A DNA stretch of 64,000 nucleotides from NCBI RefSeq assembly GCF_020687765.1, contig NZ_JAJEWJ010000001.1, forward strand, positions 248,001 to 312,000. Reading direction: 5' to 3'. Origin of the DNA: Sphingobacterium sp. FBM7-1. GTDB taxonomy: Bacteria > Bacteroidota > Bacteroidia > Sphingobacteriales > Sphingobacteriaceae. The notes under the pieces were generated by a model that had not been told where the DNA came from, did not search any database, and saw only the letters and a list, made by a program, of their open reading frames with translations. Shown in pieces: positions 16,295 through 28,857 of the stretch. Within the stretch, counting starts at the first letter, position 1. Every line of letters begins with the position of its first letter. A program made the translations under genes and the position numbers.

Positions 16295-18253
16295 TTAGTT
16301 ATCTATCGTCTTCATTAATTCTTGTAACAGATATTGTAATGCATTTGTTTCCTGTTTGGGGAAATCCACCGCTAGTTCTCCGGCTATTCGGCCTTTTTTC
16401 TTGCCTTGTGCGGTAATCCGGATATCGCCGTAGGAAGATAAATTGTTGACCAAATAATCCCAGCTTGATAGCACAGGTATCCCTAGTCGATTGATCGTTT
16501 CGGGGATTTCGGAGAGATGGGTCACGGCGGTCAAATTATTTGTGAAAATCTGTTTTTTTATTTGTTTATCGCGTGACGGTTGAAAGCGATTTTCGTGGAT
16601 CGCTGTAAGCTGCTCCTCATGGTTGCTGACAAAGATGATATCGTCCTTGAATAGAACGTAGATGGTCTCGTCTGCGGGACCGCCCGTGATGTGATAGATG
16701 CCATCGGTTTGGAATACATGGTCTTTGCTTTCTCCGATTTTCAATATTTTCTTATAGATGCGTTGATCTTTTGATGTAAACATCCACAAAAAAGTGGGTA
16801 TATAATCGTCTTTTACTTTTGTTATCTCTTTATAGTCAAAGGTATCTTCGTCGTACTCATAATCGATATATTCCTTTTTCACTTTTTTCATCTCATTGAT
16901 AAACAGCAGGTGATCGCCTCCCATGACCTGCGCGATGGCTTTCTCGTCTAAGGCGATTTCTAAAGCTGTAGCCACAACACCTGCGATCTCGCCAACTGAA
17001 AAGTACATCATGGAGCCATAGAGCTGCTCCACCATGCGTGGGAAGCTCTTTAGATAGGCTTCTGAATTGAAGTTAAGCGACATATAACCGATGTGATCCG
17101 CGGGTATATAACGCGCAAACTTACGGTTCATTTTATTTTTGTATACGGGTTTGATCAGGCGATCCATCTCTCTGGATAATTGTACAGAACCGGCTAATTT
17201 TAAGGTATGTTTATCCTGCACTAAATCCAAGACGATGTCTTGATAGGCATAGGCCAGCTTTTCGATTTGACCCGTAAAGGAATAGCCTAGTTCGGGCAGG
17301 TAATAGGGGAGCGATTGGCTATATAGGCTCATTAAGTTTTTCGCCCAAAAATGAACTAACGTGTTGTTTTTATCGAATTTAGTCAAAAATTTGTGTGTAC
17401 TTGCATTTTTGGCGGGCTGGAGGTAATGGACGAAATCGTGTGCCAACCAAGATGCGAAAGCTTCGTTACGAAGCGAATCGTTTTGTTCATTTAGCGCCAT
17501 TTCCATTTGATAGCTTTCATCTGAATAGCTATCATACAGGGAATAATCGTCGTATTCTAGGGTGTCCGCTGTTTCTTCCGCCGACGCGAAACCTTCAAAA
17601 TCATAGGCTTCCCATTCTGTTTCTACCGTATCTGCCCACCCATAGTCAGCAATGTCTTCTGAAGGCATTATCTCCGTGAGTTCTTCATGGTAGATGTCTG
17701 CAGGTGGTGAGGGGATTTCTCCATAGGTCGCTGATACTAGACCGTAACGTTGTGCGACAGAGTCGTTGTCAAAATAATAGCGGCGCGCATCACCGGTTAA
17801 TATGAATAAGCTGTGTTCATTCCAAGCTACTTGCGTTTTTTTATCGGCACTAACCCGGCGTTCATATCCCTGTGAAGCGGGCGCAGCTGAAAATTTGCTA
17901 AAAAGATTTGTTCCGACTTGATGTTCTGCCTTTAAGGGGAGAAGAATACCTGTATAATAGGAGCTATCGGTATCCGTCCGATAGATATAGGCATTTCGGT
18001 CGTAGGATAAGTCCAGGTCATGGATGTTTTCTATGGACATCTCTGCGTCACCGATAGTTTCGAACGCTCCCGTTTTTTCCAATAGTTCGTTTATCATTTC
18101 AAAAGAGCTATGTTTTACGATAGCTTCGTTGTTGATAACCACAACAAAGGATGCGTTTTCGGGTACTTGTTGGATGAGGTCTTGCTGTCCGTAACTGGTA
18201 GCGGCCACGGAAAGGCCTAAGCATGTAGTAATAAGATTTTTAGTGAAATTCAT
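16295..18253 (-). CDS. Exported hypothetical protein, possibly DUF4836-like
   Basis: A 652-residue protein with a signal peptide (about 1-22, ending SYGQQ). The opening QVPENASFVVVINNEAIVKH resembles the start of DUF4836-type Bacteroidota proteins, but the assignment is tentative. A very acidic insert occupies roughly residues 180-260, with many Glu, Asp and Tyr. The stretch YIDYEYDEDTFDYKEI is echoed in the next gene product. It lies 3 nt after the lipoprotein gene, so the three genes form an operon. No enzymatic motif is seen. Confidence 0.75.
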   Translation of the reverse strand: MNFTKNLITTCLGLSVAATSYGQQDLIQQVPENASFVVVINNEAIVKHSSFEMINELLEKTGAFETIGDAEMSIENIHDLDLSYDRNAYIYRTDTDSSYYTGILLPLKAEHQVGTNLFSKFSAAPASQGYERRVSADKKTQVAWNEHSLFILTGDARRYYFDNDSVAQRYGLVSATYGEIPSPPADIYHEELTEIMPSEDIADYGWADTVETEWEAYDFEGFASAEETADTLEYDDYSLYDSYSDESYQMEMALNEQNDSLRNEAFASWLAHDFVHYLQPAKNASTHKFLTKFDKNNTLVHFWAKNLMSLYSQSLPYYLPELGYSFTGQIEKLAYAYQDIVLDLVQDKHTLKLAGSVQLSREMDRLIKPVYKNKMNRKFARYIPADHIGYMSLNFNSEAYLKSFPRMVEQLYGSMMYFSVGEIAGVVATALEIALDEKAIAQVMGGDHLLFINEMKKVKKEYIDYEYDEDTFDYKEITKVKDDYIPTFLWMFTSKDQRIYKKILKIGESKDHVFQTDGIYHITGGPADETIYVLFKDDIIFVSNHEEQLTAIHENRFQPSRDKQIKKQIFTNNLTAVTHLSEIPETINRLGIPVLSSWDYLVNNLSSYGDIRITAQGKKKGRIAGELAVDFPKQETNALQYLLQELMKTIDN

Positions 18254-18256
18254 TTT

Positions 18257-18928
18257 CTATTTTACGAGCGTGATTGTATTTGTTAAATGGGTTGATCCGT
18301 TGATCAGATCAAGTGCTTTTACCTTTAAAAAAACCGCCTGTTTATTGGCCGATATTTTCGCGTTTTTATGGCTTTGTGATTGGATGTTTTTATCAAAGCG
18401 GATAATATTGGTGTAATAGGCGTCGGCGAATAGATTTTTATCGTCGTTGGGAATTTTTGAAAATTCTTTTGCCAGGTGAGGCGTGTAGGTGTAAGAACGG
18501 TTAAAGGTTTGTGAGGTGGCGTCGTATCGATAGCTATTGTAGCTGGTAATCTGGGTTTTAAACTGAGCGGACAGGGCTTTACTGAAATCATTTAATGCCT
18601 GTACGTTGTCAAAATGGCAAGATAGGGTGGCAATATAATTGTTGAAATCGAGGCTATAATGTACATTGCTGATGCCGGGTGTGGCTTTCAGCGTGCGCAC
18701 TGCTTGTTGCATTTCCTTCTTTATAGTTGTTTCCGAGGGAATCTCAATCCCGTTAAACTGCTTCATTTTCAGAAGTGAAGCTACCTTTGTACGGCTCTTG
18801 CTTACATTTAGTGTAGCTTTGATGGTTCCTGCGCCACGGTGGGTCATATCGATTTGCTCAACGAAATCGAAGCAACTACTCAGCGTTAGACATCCTAGGA
18901 TGAGTAACGCGCCCAAATATTTTTTCAT
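18257..18928 (-). CDS. Lipoprotein of unknown function
   Basis: A 223-residue protein with a lipoprotein signal: the hydrophobic MKKYLGALLILGCLTLSSC ends in lipobox LSSC (Cys19). The body includes IDMTHRGAGTIKATLNVSKS and a mixed alpha/beta pattern with no recognised domain. It is the first gene of the three-gene envelope cluster, which suggests that its partners act with it at the outer membrane or periplasm. Confidence 0.75.
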   Translation of the reverse strand: MKKYLGALLILGCLTLSSCFDFVEQIDMTHRGAGTIKATLNVSKSRTKVASLLKMKQFNGIEIPSETTIKKEMQQAVRTLKATPGISNVHYSLDFNNYIATLSCHFDNVQALNDFSKALSAQFKTQITSYNSYRYDATSQTFNRSYTYTPHLAKEFSKIPNDDKNLFADAYYTNIIRFDKNIQSQSHKNAKISANKQAVFLKVKALDLINGSTHLTNTITLVK

Positions 18929-18962
18929 AGTGATCGTTCCTGATGTAAAGATAGAAATTAGG

Positions 18963-19004
18963 TACTATGTAAAAATCCCTATTTTTAGGGATTTTTACAT
19001 AGTA
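18963..19004 (-). terminator. Terminator after dapA
   Basis: A perfect 19-bp stem (TACTATGTAAAAATCCCTA at 18963-18981 and its complement at 18986-19004) encloses a 4-nt loop. It lies between the dapA stop and the lipoprotein gene start, so it separates the two transcription units on the - strand. The U-rich segment is inside the stem. Confidence 0.65.
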
Positions 19005-19048
19005 TATTACGTTTTAAAGACTTCGTATGCAATGATCTCATAGGGGTA

Positions 19049-19930
19049 TTATCCGATAAAGGCCATTTCTTTTTCAATGGCTTCTTGGGTGGATGTACTG
19101 ACGGGTACAAGAGGCAGGCGCACCGCATCACTTTTCATGATGCCTTGCTTTTTGAGAATATACTTCACACCACAGGGATTGCCTTCGATAAAGCATAAAT
19201 CTGTAATCTTCAATAAGGAGCTATGTATAGTACGAGCGGTAGTGAAGTCTGCCGCAGCACAGGCCTTTACTAAAGCGGCTACCTGCTGTGGATAGGCATT
19301 ACCCACAACAGAAATTACACCTACACCTCCTAGTGCCATCATGGGTAAGGTGGCAGGGTCATCTCCCGAGATCAACATGAATTCTTCGGGTTTGTCGCGC
19401 ATGATTTCACTGAATTGTGCAAAACTAGCAGATGCCTCTTTGATTCCGATGATGTTCGGACACGTTTTGGCAAGCCGGATCGCGGTAGCAGGGGCGATGT
19501 TACTACCTGTTCTTCCCGGGACGTTATACAATACAATCGGTAATTTAGATACCGCGGAAATAGCTTTATAATGTTGAAAGATACCCTCTTGTGTGGGTTT
19601 ATTGTAATACGGAGAAACGGAGAGAATTGCACAATAGCCGTCCATATCGAATTGATCGACTTGTTTGACGATTTCTTGTGTATTATTGCCCCCTATGCCA
19701 GCTACCAAAGGCAACCGACCGGCTACGCGTGCAGCCGTATATTCCCAAACCTGTTTTCGCTCGTCGGCTTGTAATGTAGCTGTTTCTCCGGTGGTACCTA
19801 AAACAACCAAATAGTCCATACCCTCCTTGATCTGATAATCGATTAGATTGCCTAACGATTCGTAATCAACTGTTCCATCTGTATTAAATGGTGTAATCAG
19901 TGCCACACCCGCTCCTCGAAGCTCATTCAT
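19049..19930 (-). CDS. dapA: 4-hydroxy-tetrahydrodipicolinate synthase
   Basis: A 293-residue TIM-barrel aldolase that condenses pyruvate and aspartate semialdehyde, the first committed step of lysine and diaminopimelate synthesis. Visible features are GVALITPFNTDGTVDYESL at the N-terminus, the GTTGETATL phosphate-loop region, SPYYNKPTQEGIFQHY with the catalytic Tyr, and GIKEAS with the Schiff-base Lys. Length is normal. It lies 20 nt downstream of ligA on the same strand and may be co-transcribed with it. Confidence 0.97.
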   Translation of the reverse strand: MNELRGAGVALITPFNTDGTVDYESLGNLIDYQIKEGMDYLVVLGTTGETATLQADERKQVWEYTAARVAGRLPLVAGIGGNNTQEIVKQVDQFDMDGYCAILSVSPYYNKPTQEGIFQHYKAISAVSKLPIVLYNVPGRTGSNIAPATAIRLAKTCPNIIGIKEASASFAQFSEIMRDKPEEFMLISGDDPATLPMMALGGVGVISVVGNAYPQQVAALVKACAAADFTTARTIHSSLLKITDLCFIEGNPCGVKYILKKQGIMKSDAVRLPLVPVSTSTQEAIEKEMAFIG

Positions 19931-19950
19931 GGTTTGCTATGTATTATAAT

Positions 19951-23049
<3,099 letters not shown>

Positions 23050-23053
<4 letters not shown>

Positions 23054-23925
23054 ATTCTGCGTTTTCTTTTCCAACGTCTGTGTGTCCATAGCCAATATTC
23101 GGGTTGTTCGCTAATTATCTGTTCGGTAAAGCGATTATGCAATTGCGTAATTTCATGCGTTTCATAATTGTCGGGATCTTCTACCAAGGTGGTGAATTTA
23201 CAAAAGTAGTACCCTCTTTTTTTCTTGCGCCCGATATGACAATACACGATCGGGTTTTTAGTGAGCCGGGCGATACGTTCTGTGCCGGTGTACACCAAGG
23301 TGTCCTGATTCAAGAATTGCATAAAATAATCAGAATCTTGATAGGTAGGTGTTTGATCGGCTACAAACATACTGATATACGGGGTGTTTTTCAACCGGAT
23401 GACGTGACGTAAGATTTGTTTCATCGGAACCATGCTCGCGCCGAAACGGCGCCGTAGCCTATTGAATACTTCGTTAAAGTCTTTGTCGTTAAGAGGTTTA
23501 TAGATTACCAATCGCGGGTGAGCGGTCATTAACGATAATCGATAAATCCCTAATTCCCAGTTGCCATAATGTGCGGTAACCCCGATAACCCCTTTTTGCT
23601 GTTCGAAGTGACGGTATACTTCTTCGGGATTGAGGAGTTCTATCCTTTTTAGTACTTGCTCGGCCCGCATGGTCCGCATTTTTATCGCCTCGACGAGTAG
23701 GTCGGGGAAAAAACGATAAAATTTCTTTGCGATCTGGTAGCGTTCTTCTACTGTTTTTTCTGGGAACGCGTTTTTTAGATTATCCAACACGACTTGCTTG
23801 CGGTATCGGACCACATAGAAAAGAAGGTAGTATAACCCATTAGACAAGCCATACAATACCCAGAAAGGTAATAGCGAGAATATATATAGAAGTATATCGA
23901 TACTTTGTTTTTTCATCTGCATCAA
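23050..23925 (-). CDS. LpxL/HtrB-like lysophospholipid acyltransferase
   Basis: A 291-residue inner-membrane acyltransferase of the lipid A late-acyltransferase family. An N-terminal helix (LLYIFSLLPFWVLYGLSNGL) anchors it. The catalytic HxxxxE box is HYGNWE in TAHYGNWELG (about residues 117-122), and a second conserved region covers MFVADQTPT. It presumably transfers a fatty acid to lipid A or a related lipid. It is translationally coupled to the downstream glycosyltransferase. Confidence 0.92.
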
Positions 23926-23949
23926 CTCGCCTTATCCGCTCATTTCAAA

Positions 23950-23981
23950 TTGGCGGAAATTGCCGAAAAAGTTTAAATTTG
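23950..23981 (+). promoter_or_regulatory. Promoter of the WbqC gene
   Basis: TTG at 23950-23952 and TAAATTTG at 23974-23981 are separated by 21 bp, one more than at the other promoters seen here. Predicted start is near 23988, 13 nt before the ATG. Confidence 0.45.
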
Positions 23982-24000
23982 CCTAAATTAGTTAAAATAC

Positions 24001-24609
24001 ATGGAATCACAGTTGCTTTTGCCCGCTTTTTATTTGCCCCCGGTTAGTTATTTTCAGGTTATTCAGCAAAGTGATCAACCGTTGTTGATGGAACGGTTTG
24101 AACACTTCCCCAAACAGACCTATAGAACGCGTGCAAAGATAGCAACGGCCAATGGTGTTTTAGACCTTATCGTTCCGATTATACATGGTAGGAAGGATCA
24201 TGTTCCGATGAAGGATACCCGGATTAATTACGACTTTAATTGGCAGCGTTTACATTGGTTGAGTATACAGACGGCTTATCGTAGTTCCGCTTATTTTGAA
24301 TTTTACGAAGATGATTTCATCCGGTTTTATGAACAAAAGCATGATTTTCTTTTCGACTTTAATTTGGAGCAGTTACAGCTGATTTTGAAGTGCCTGAAAA
24401 TAAACCGTTCCCTGGAATTGACCGATGCATACACCTCTCGGGTAGAGCCGGTGGACTACCGCGAGGTGATTCACCCTAAGAAGCCTTTTCTCGCACAGGA
24501 GCCTAAACCTTATTATCAAGTGTTTGAAGATAAACACGGTTTTTTACCTGATCTGAGTATCGTTGACCTCTTATTTAATCAGGGGCCGCAAAGCCGAAAT
24601 TATTTATGA
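24001..24609 (+). CDS. WbqC family protein
   Basis: A 202-residue protein resembling WbqC, a family found in O-antigen or surface polysaccharide loci of other bacteria. The segments LLPAFYLPPVSYFQVI, DTRINYDFNWQRLHWLSIQT and IVDLLFNQGPQS are family-like. No signal peptide or transmembrane helix is seen. Its activity is unknown. Its TGA overlaps an ATG for the following reading frame. Confidence 0.85.
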   Translation: MESQLLLPAFYLPPVSYFQVIQQSDQPLLMERFEHFPKQTYRTRAKIATANGVLDLIVPIIHGRKDHVPMKDTRINYDFNWQRLHWLSIQTAYRSSAYFEFYEDDFIRFYEQKHDFLFDFNLEQLQLILKCLKINRSLELTDAYTSRVEPVDYREVIHPKKPFLAQEPKPYYQVFEDKHGFLPDLSIVDLLFNQGPQSRNYL

Positions 24610-24659
24610 GAACTTTTTGTCTGTATCACTTGTTTACAAGGGTACAATACATTGTTTTC

Positions 24660-25322
24660 ATGAGGATATTTTTTTCATTTCTTTTACTAAGTGTAGGGTG
24701 TCTTATGGCGTCAGCGCAGACGGATACGGACAGTCTACATTATCGGAAAATTTATTATATGGGTGGGACGGGGCTTTCGTTTCCACTGGGAAAGTCAAAA
24801 AATGTATTAGGTACGAAACTGTTTTCGGGCAGTGCTGGCCTAGATATTGCGTTAAAGGATAGACGCTATTTTCTTAGTCCTACGCTTTATATGTTGTCTT
24901 TTAGCTATGACCAGCAGCAAGATGACCCGAAGTACAACTACCTAATAGCGGATGGCCGAACGACCTTTTATATGCTTAGTCTCGCTGCTGGACGAAGAAA
25001 ACAATATCGCCGACTAAACACTTTTGTATATTTTGGACCTGTTGCTGGCTTGGTTGTGGAGCCTCGCGGAAATCTTATCGAAGGTAAGTTTCAGATGGCT
25101 AATAAAAATTCGCTAACGGCTGCCGCGAAAATCGGGATAGGAGCGGATTATAAGTTTCCTGGTTTTTTTATTGGGGGAGAAATAGGGTATATGCAACATT
25201 TCCGGAAGATCGAGGGAAACCCGATCCAATTTTTAACGATTATGTTGGGTTTAAAATCTGATATTACGCGTCTTAGCGAGAAGGTGACAGAGGTTATTGG
25301 TATAGAAACCTATAAGGATTAA
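24660..25322 (+). CDS. Outer-membrane beta-barrel hypothetical protein
   Basis: A 220-residue protein with signal peptide MRIFFSFLLLSVGCLMASAQ and alternating beta-strand pattern, consistent with a small outer-membrane barrel. An in-frame ATG at 24606 overlaps the WbqC stop and would add 18 residues before the signal peptide. I prefer 24660 since the signal peptide then begins the protein, but coupling to WbqC would favour 24606. Function is unknown. Confidence 0.7.
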   Translation: MRIFFSFLLLSVGCLMASAQTDTDSLHYRKIYYMGGTGLSFPLGKSKNVLGTKLFSGSAGLDIALKDRRYFLSPTLYMLSFSYDQQQDDPKYNYLIADGRTTFYMLSLAAGRRKQYRRLNTFVYFGPVAGLVVEPRGNLIEGKFQMANKNSLTAAAKIGIGADYKFPGFFIGGEIGYMQHFRKIEGNPIQFLTIMLGLKSDITRLSEKVTEVIGIETYKD

Positions 25323-25504
25323 CACAATGCATTTCCCGCTTATTAGTGTTATCTACCAAGTTATCATACTCTTTTAACAATTTTTAGCGTTTTTTTATTA
25401 GTTTTTGGAACTTTACTTTCTGCTTTGATCCTATATTTGTATGCCAAGCATGTGCTGATATACATTTACGATAATATAGTTATGCTAAATTAATTTAAAC
25501 TATT

Positions 25505-25793
25505 ATGATTAGAGTATGCCTTCATTTTTCACTTTTTATGTTTCTTTCTGTCGCCGTGATGGCACAAGTGTCCGTTCCGGTAAAACCCCGTATATTGATT
25601 AGTACGGATATAGGCGGAACGGACCCGGACGATAACCAATCAATGGCTCATTTTTTAATGTATAGTGATCTTTTTGATACCGAAGGTGATGGCGCCAGGA
25701 ACGGGTACCATGCATATTATTCTGGCGGTTACGGATCACGGAAAGCCGCGGCTGACTCGATATAAAAGAGTAATCATTGATGTGCAGGAATAA
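25505..25793 (+). pseudogene. DUF1593 protein remnant: N-terminus fused out of frame to C-terminus
   Basis: The first ~60 codons encode a signal peptide and the DUF1593 N-terminus ([20 protein letters not shown] ... [10 protein letters not shown]). After GAAGGT at 25682-25687 that frame gives non-family sequence and stops at 25765. The frame of 25686-25793 instead encodes [20 protein letters not shown] and [13 protein letters not shown], the C-terminal end of the same family. The ~400-residue middle is missing, so a large internal deletion with a frameshift joined the ends. A TATATTTG element at 25432-25439 may be the old promoter. Family proteins are exported and nucleoside-hydrolase-like. 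Confidence 0.85.
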
Positions 25794-25811
25794 CGATCAA
25801 TCTGTTGAAAT

Positions 25812-26618
25812 ATGAAATATATCATTTTATTCTTTTTTTCGCTAAGCATTTCGTCTGTTGGTTATGCACAGGAGGTTCACTATAAAACAGCTGAGAATAT
25901 AAGTTATGTTGACGATACCGTTTCGGACTATGCGAAGCAGCAGTGTTTATTGGATATACATTATCCTACATCAGGTGAAGAGGTGCCCATTGTGCTTTGG
26001 TTTCATGGTGGCGGATTAACAAGTGGCCAAAAAGAGATACCACCTTTTCTAAAAGAGAAGGGAATTGTCGTGGTCGGGGTGGGCTATCGGTTTTCTCCGC
26101 AGGTGAAAGTAGACGATATTATTCGCGATGCCGCAAAGGCAACCGCCTACGTGGTAAAACATGGTGCTCAATATCGAGGTGACACCCATAAAATATTTAT
26201 CTCTGGCCACTCGGCTGGCGGATACCTGGCGCTCATGCTTGCTTTGAATAAGTCATATTTAGAGCGGGTAGGAGTGGACGCGAACATGCTAGCGGGTATT
26301 ATACCCTTTAGCGCTCAGACTATTACACATTTTACAGCCCGTAAGGAGAATGGTATAGAGGAACAGCAACCGGTTATAGATTCTTTAGCGCCTTTGTATT
26401 GGGTGAGGAAGGATGCTCCTCCGATTACACTACTGACTGGTGACCGCGAATTGGAGATGCTCGGGCGCTACGAAGAAAATGCTTATTTGAAGCGAATGTT
26501 ATCTGTCGTCGGACACGAGTGTATCCGTCTTCTCGAGTTTCAGGGGTATGACCACGGTATGGTGTATCCGGGACTTCCAATTTTGTTGCAAGAAATCAGG
26601 CGTCTATCTTCAAACTGA
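25812..26618 (+). CDS. Exported alpha/beta-hydrolase (esterase-like)
   Basis: A 268-residue hydrolase with a signal peptide (about 1-20, ending SVGYAQ). The oxyanion-hole HGGG (WFHGGGLTSG, about residue 65) and the nucleophile elbow GHSAGGYLALML, with the Ser in HSAGG, are characteristic of the HSL/BD-FAE-type carbohydrate esterases. The His is likely in YDHGMVYP near the C-terminus. It lies 18 nt after the DUF1593 remnant, so it may be the surviving member of a two-gene carbohydrate unit. Confidence 0.88.
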   Translation: MKYIILFFFSLSISSVGYAQEVHYKTAENISYVDDTVSDYAKQQCLLDIHYPTSGEEVPIVLWFHGGGLTSGQKEIPPFLKEKGIVVVGVGYRFSPQVKVDDIIRDAAKATAYVVKHGAQYRGDTHKIFISGHSAGGYLALMLALNKSYLERVGVDANMLAGIIPFSAQTITHFTARKENGIEEQQPVIDSLAPLYWVRKDAPPITLLTGDRELEMLGRYEENAYLKRMLSVVGHECIRLLEFQGYDHGMVYPGLPILLQEIRRLSSN

Positions 26619-26623
26619 AAGAT

Positions 26624-27205
26624 CTAGGGGTGGATATGATCCTTTTCAGAAATTACACGTAAGACCCGACAGGGATTTCCGGCGGCAACAACGTTCGCTG
26701 GGATATCTTTTGTAACGACGGATCCTGAACCGATAACGGTGTTCTCCCCAATGCTTACGCCTGGATTAATCACGGTATGTCCGCCAATCCAGACATTATT
26801 ACCCAAGGTAATAGGTTTAGCAAATTCCCAACCAGCAATGCGAGGCTCAGGATGTATGGGGTGCCCTGCTGTGAAAAAAGAGACATTGGGGCCAACCATC
26901 ACATTGTCTCCGATAGTGACTGGCGCACAGTCTAAAATGATTAAATTGTAATTCGCGTAAAAGTTATCTCCTAGAACGATATTGTATCCGTAGTCACACC
27001 GAAAAGGAGGCTCTATAAAGAAACGCCCAGCGATCTTACCGAATAGTTTTTTCAATAATTGGTTCCGTGCTTTTATTTTGCTTGGCTCGAGGTTGTTATA
27101 TAGAAAAAGCTGCTCTTTGGCATGTTGACGTTCTTCCCAAAGTTCTTTTCCCATAGCTTGATACAGCTCACCTGCAATCATTTTTTCTTTATCTGTTTTA
27201 AGCAT
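26624..27205 (-). CDS. Maltose/galactoside O-acetyltransferase family
   Basis: A 193-residue left-handed beta-helix acetyltransferase. The N-terminal KMIAGELYQAMGKELWEER matches the Mac (maltose acetyltransferase) domain. Hexapeptide repeats run from about residue 70, including LGDNFYANYNLIILDCAPV and PITLGNNVWIGGHTVINPGV. Catalytic His is in FTAGHPIHPE. It transfers acetyl from acetyl-CoA to a sugar in the cytoplasm. It is convergent with the hydrolase gene. Confidence 0.92.
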   Translation of the reverse strand: MLKTDKEKMIAGELYQAMGKELWEERQHAKEQLFLYNNLEPSKIKARNQLLKKLFGKIAGRFFIEPPFRCDYGYNIVLGDNFYANYNLIILDCAPVTIGDNVMVGPNVSFFTAGHPIHPEPRIAGWEFAKPITLGNNVWIGGHTVINPGVSIGENTVIGSGSVVTKDIPANVVAAGNPCRVLRVISEKDHIHP

Positions 27206-27332
27206 TGTTCTTTTTTACGTCTATTTTTATAGTGTTTAAATGTAGCGATTTTATCCGTCTTTAAAGAAAGGACAGGCAGTGTACTTGTCCATAAAATTCG
27301 TTATTTTTGATAATTCAGAAAGGATAAGGAAT

Positions 27333-28778
27333 ATGTTAGAACAACTAGAACCAAAATCGGTTTGGCAATATTTTGAAGCGTTAAACGCTGTTCCCAGAGC
27401 TTCGAAAAAGGAAGATCAGGTTATCGGGTTTATGTTAGGTTTTGGAGACCGTCTCGGATTGGAAACCCTGCAGGATAGTGCGGGCAATGTTATTATCCGT
27501 AAGGAAGCAACTGCCGGTATGGAAAATGCACCAGCGGTTGTGCTACAGGCCCATTTGGATATGGTTCATCAAAAGAATAACGATACCATTTTTGATTTCG
27601 ATACGCAGGGTATTTCCATGTTCATCGAAGATGATTGGGTGAAGGCACAGGGCACTACGCTGGGAGCGGATAATGGGATTGGCGTTGCGGCTATTATGGC
27701 TGTTTTAGCGTCTGATACGATTGTGCACCCTGCTATCGAAGCATTATTTACAATCGATGAGGAGACGGGGATGACGGGTGCGAAGGGTTTACAGCCGAAT
27801 TTGCTCAAGGGGAAAGTATTATTAAACCTGGATACGGAAAATGATTCAGAGATCGATATTGGTTGTGCTGGTGGTATAGATATAACCGCCCGTCGATCTT
27901 ATATTCCAGAAGCGTGTCCCAAAGATATGGCCGGTTGCAGATTGATAGTAACCGGCTTGCGTGGCGGGCATTCGGGAATGGAAATTCATAAGGGCTTGGG
28001 GAATGCGAATAAGATCATGAATCGTCTGCTTTATAGCTTGTTGCCGTTAGACATTCGGCTGTCACGTATTGATGGTGGTGGATTGCGTAATGCTATTCCG
28101 AGAGAGAGTACTGCTTTTTTTGCTATTGAAGAATCTACAATAGATTTGTTATTGTCGGTGGTTGCACAGGAAAGTGCGGCAATAAAACAAGAGTTTGCGG
28201 CACGGGACGAAGAACTGAAGATTATCTTGGAACGTTGTGACTTACGGGCAGAAGAGGTGTTACCCATAGGTGTTCAGCTTAAGTTGCTTCAAACATTGTA
28301 TGCGGCCCACAACGGCGTTTACCGAATGAGTGCTGATTTCGACAACTTGGTGGAAACCTCCAATAACATTGCGCGTGTAAAAGTTGGTGGAGGGAAGATC
28401 ATCGTCAAATGTTTAACACGCTCTTCGGTGGAATCTTCCAAAGTGGATCTTACGAATGCGTTAAAATCTTGCTTTGAATTGATGGATGCAGAAGTTTCTG
28501 TTTCGGGTGATTATCCAGGCTGGACGCCGAATCCGAATTCGGAGATACTTGGTGTGCTAAAATCGACTTACAGGGATTTATTTGGACAAGATCCACAGGT
28601 GGTTGCTTGTCACGCGGGTTTGGAATGTGGTTTGATCGGTAACCATTATCCGGAGATGGATATGATCTCTTTTGGACCGACAATTTTAGGTGCGCATTCG
28701 CCCCAAGAGCGGGTGTCGATCTCGTCGGTGCAGAAGTTCTGGCGGTTTTTAGTGGCAATTCTAAAACAGATCCGGTGA
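27333..28778 (+). CDS. pepD: Aminoacyl-histidine dipeptidase (M20C)
   Basis: A 481-residue zinc peptidase that cleaves Xaa-His and other dipeptides. Metal and catalytic segments are LQAHLDMVHQ (His, Asp), TTLGADNGIGVAA and FTIDEETGMTGAKGL (Glu pair), with a dimerisation domain inserted between the catalytic halves. The start at 27333 is chosen over an in-frame ATG at 27279: AAGGATAAGG lies just upstream, MLEQLEPKSVWQYFEALNAV begins the family sequence there, and a TATTTTTG element at 27302-27309 would start transcription after 27279. Confidence 0.93.
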   Translation: MLEQLEPKSVWQYFEALNAVPRASKKEDQVIGFMLGFGDRLGLETLQDSAGNVIIRKEATAGMENAPAVVLQAHLDMVHQKNNDTIFDFDTQGISMFIEDDWVKAQGTTLGADNGIGVAAIMAVLASDTIVHPAIEALFTIDEETGMTGAKGLQPNLLKGKVLLNLDTENDSEIDIGCAGGIDITARRSYIPEACPKDMAGCRLIVTGLRGGHSGMEIHKGLGNANKIMNRLLYSLLPLDIRLSRIDGGGLRNAIPRESTAFFAIEESTIDLLLSVVAQESAAIKQEFAARDEELKIILERCDLRAEEVLPIGVQLKLLQTLYAAHNGVYRMSADFDNLVETSNNIARVKVGGGKIIVKCLTRSSVESSKVDLTNALKSCFELMDAEVSVSGDYPGWTPNPNSEILGVLKSTYRDLFGQDPQVVACHAGLECGLIGNHYPEMDMISFGPTILGAHSPQERVSISSVQKFWRFLVAILKQIR

Positions 28779-28822
28779 TCGGCATAAACGAAAAGTTTCC
28801 GTATGCTGCAGCGTTAATCGAT

Positions 28823-28857
28823 CCGGGCTAGGATTTTGACTAGCCCGGTTATTTTAT
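28823..28857. terminator. Terminator between pepD and an alpha/beta-hydrolase gene
   Basis: A 9-bp GC-rich stem (CCGGGCTAG at 28823-28831, CTAGCCCGG at 28840-28848) is followed by TTATTTTA on the + strand. It lies between two convergent genes and may serve both. Confidence 0.7.

Noticed and set aside
27279-27332. Upstream ATG for pepD, giving 18 extra residues
   Set aside because: The added residues are not family-like, and a ribosome site plus a promoter element both favour the 27333 start.
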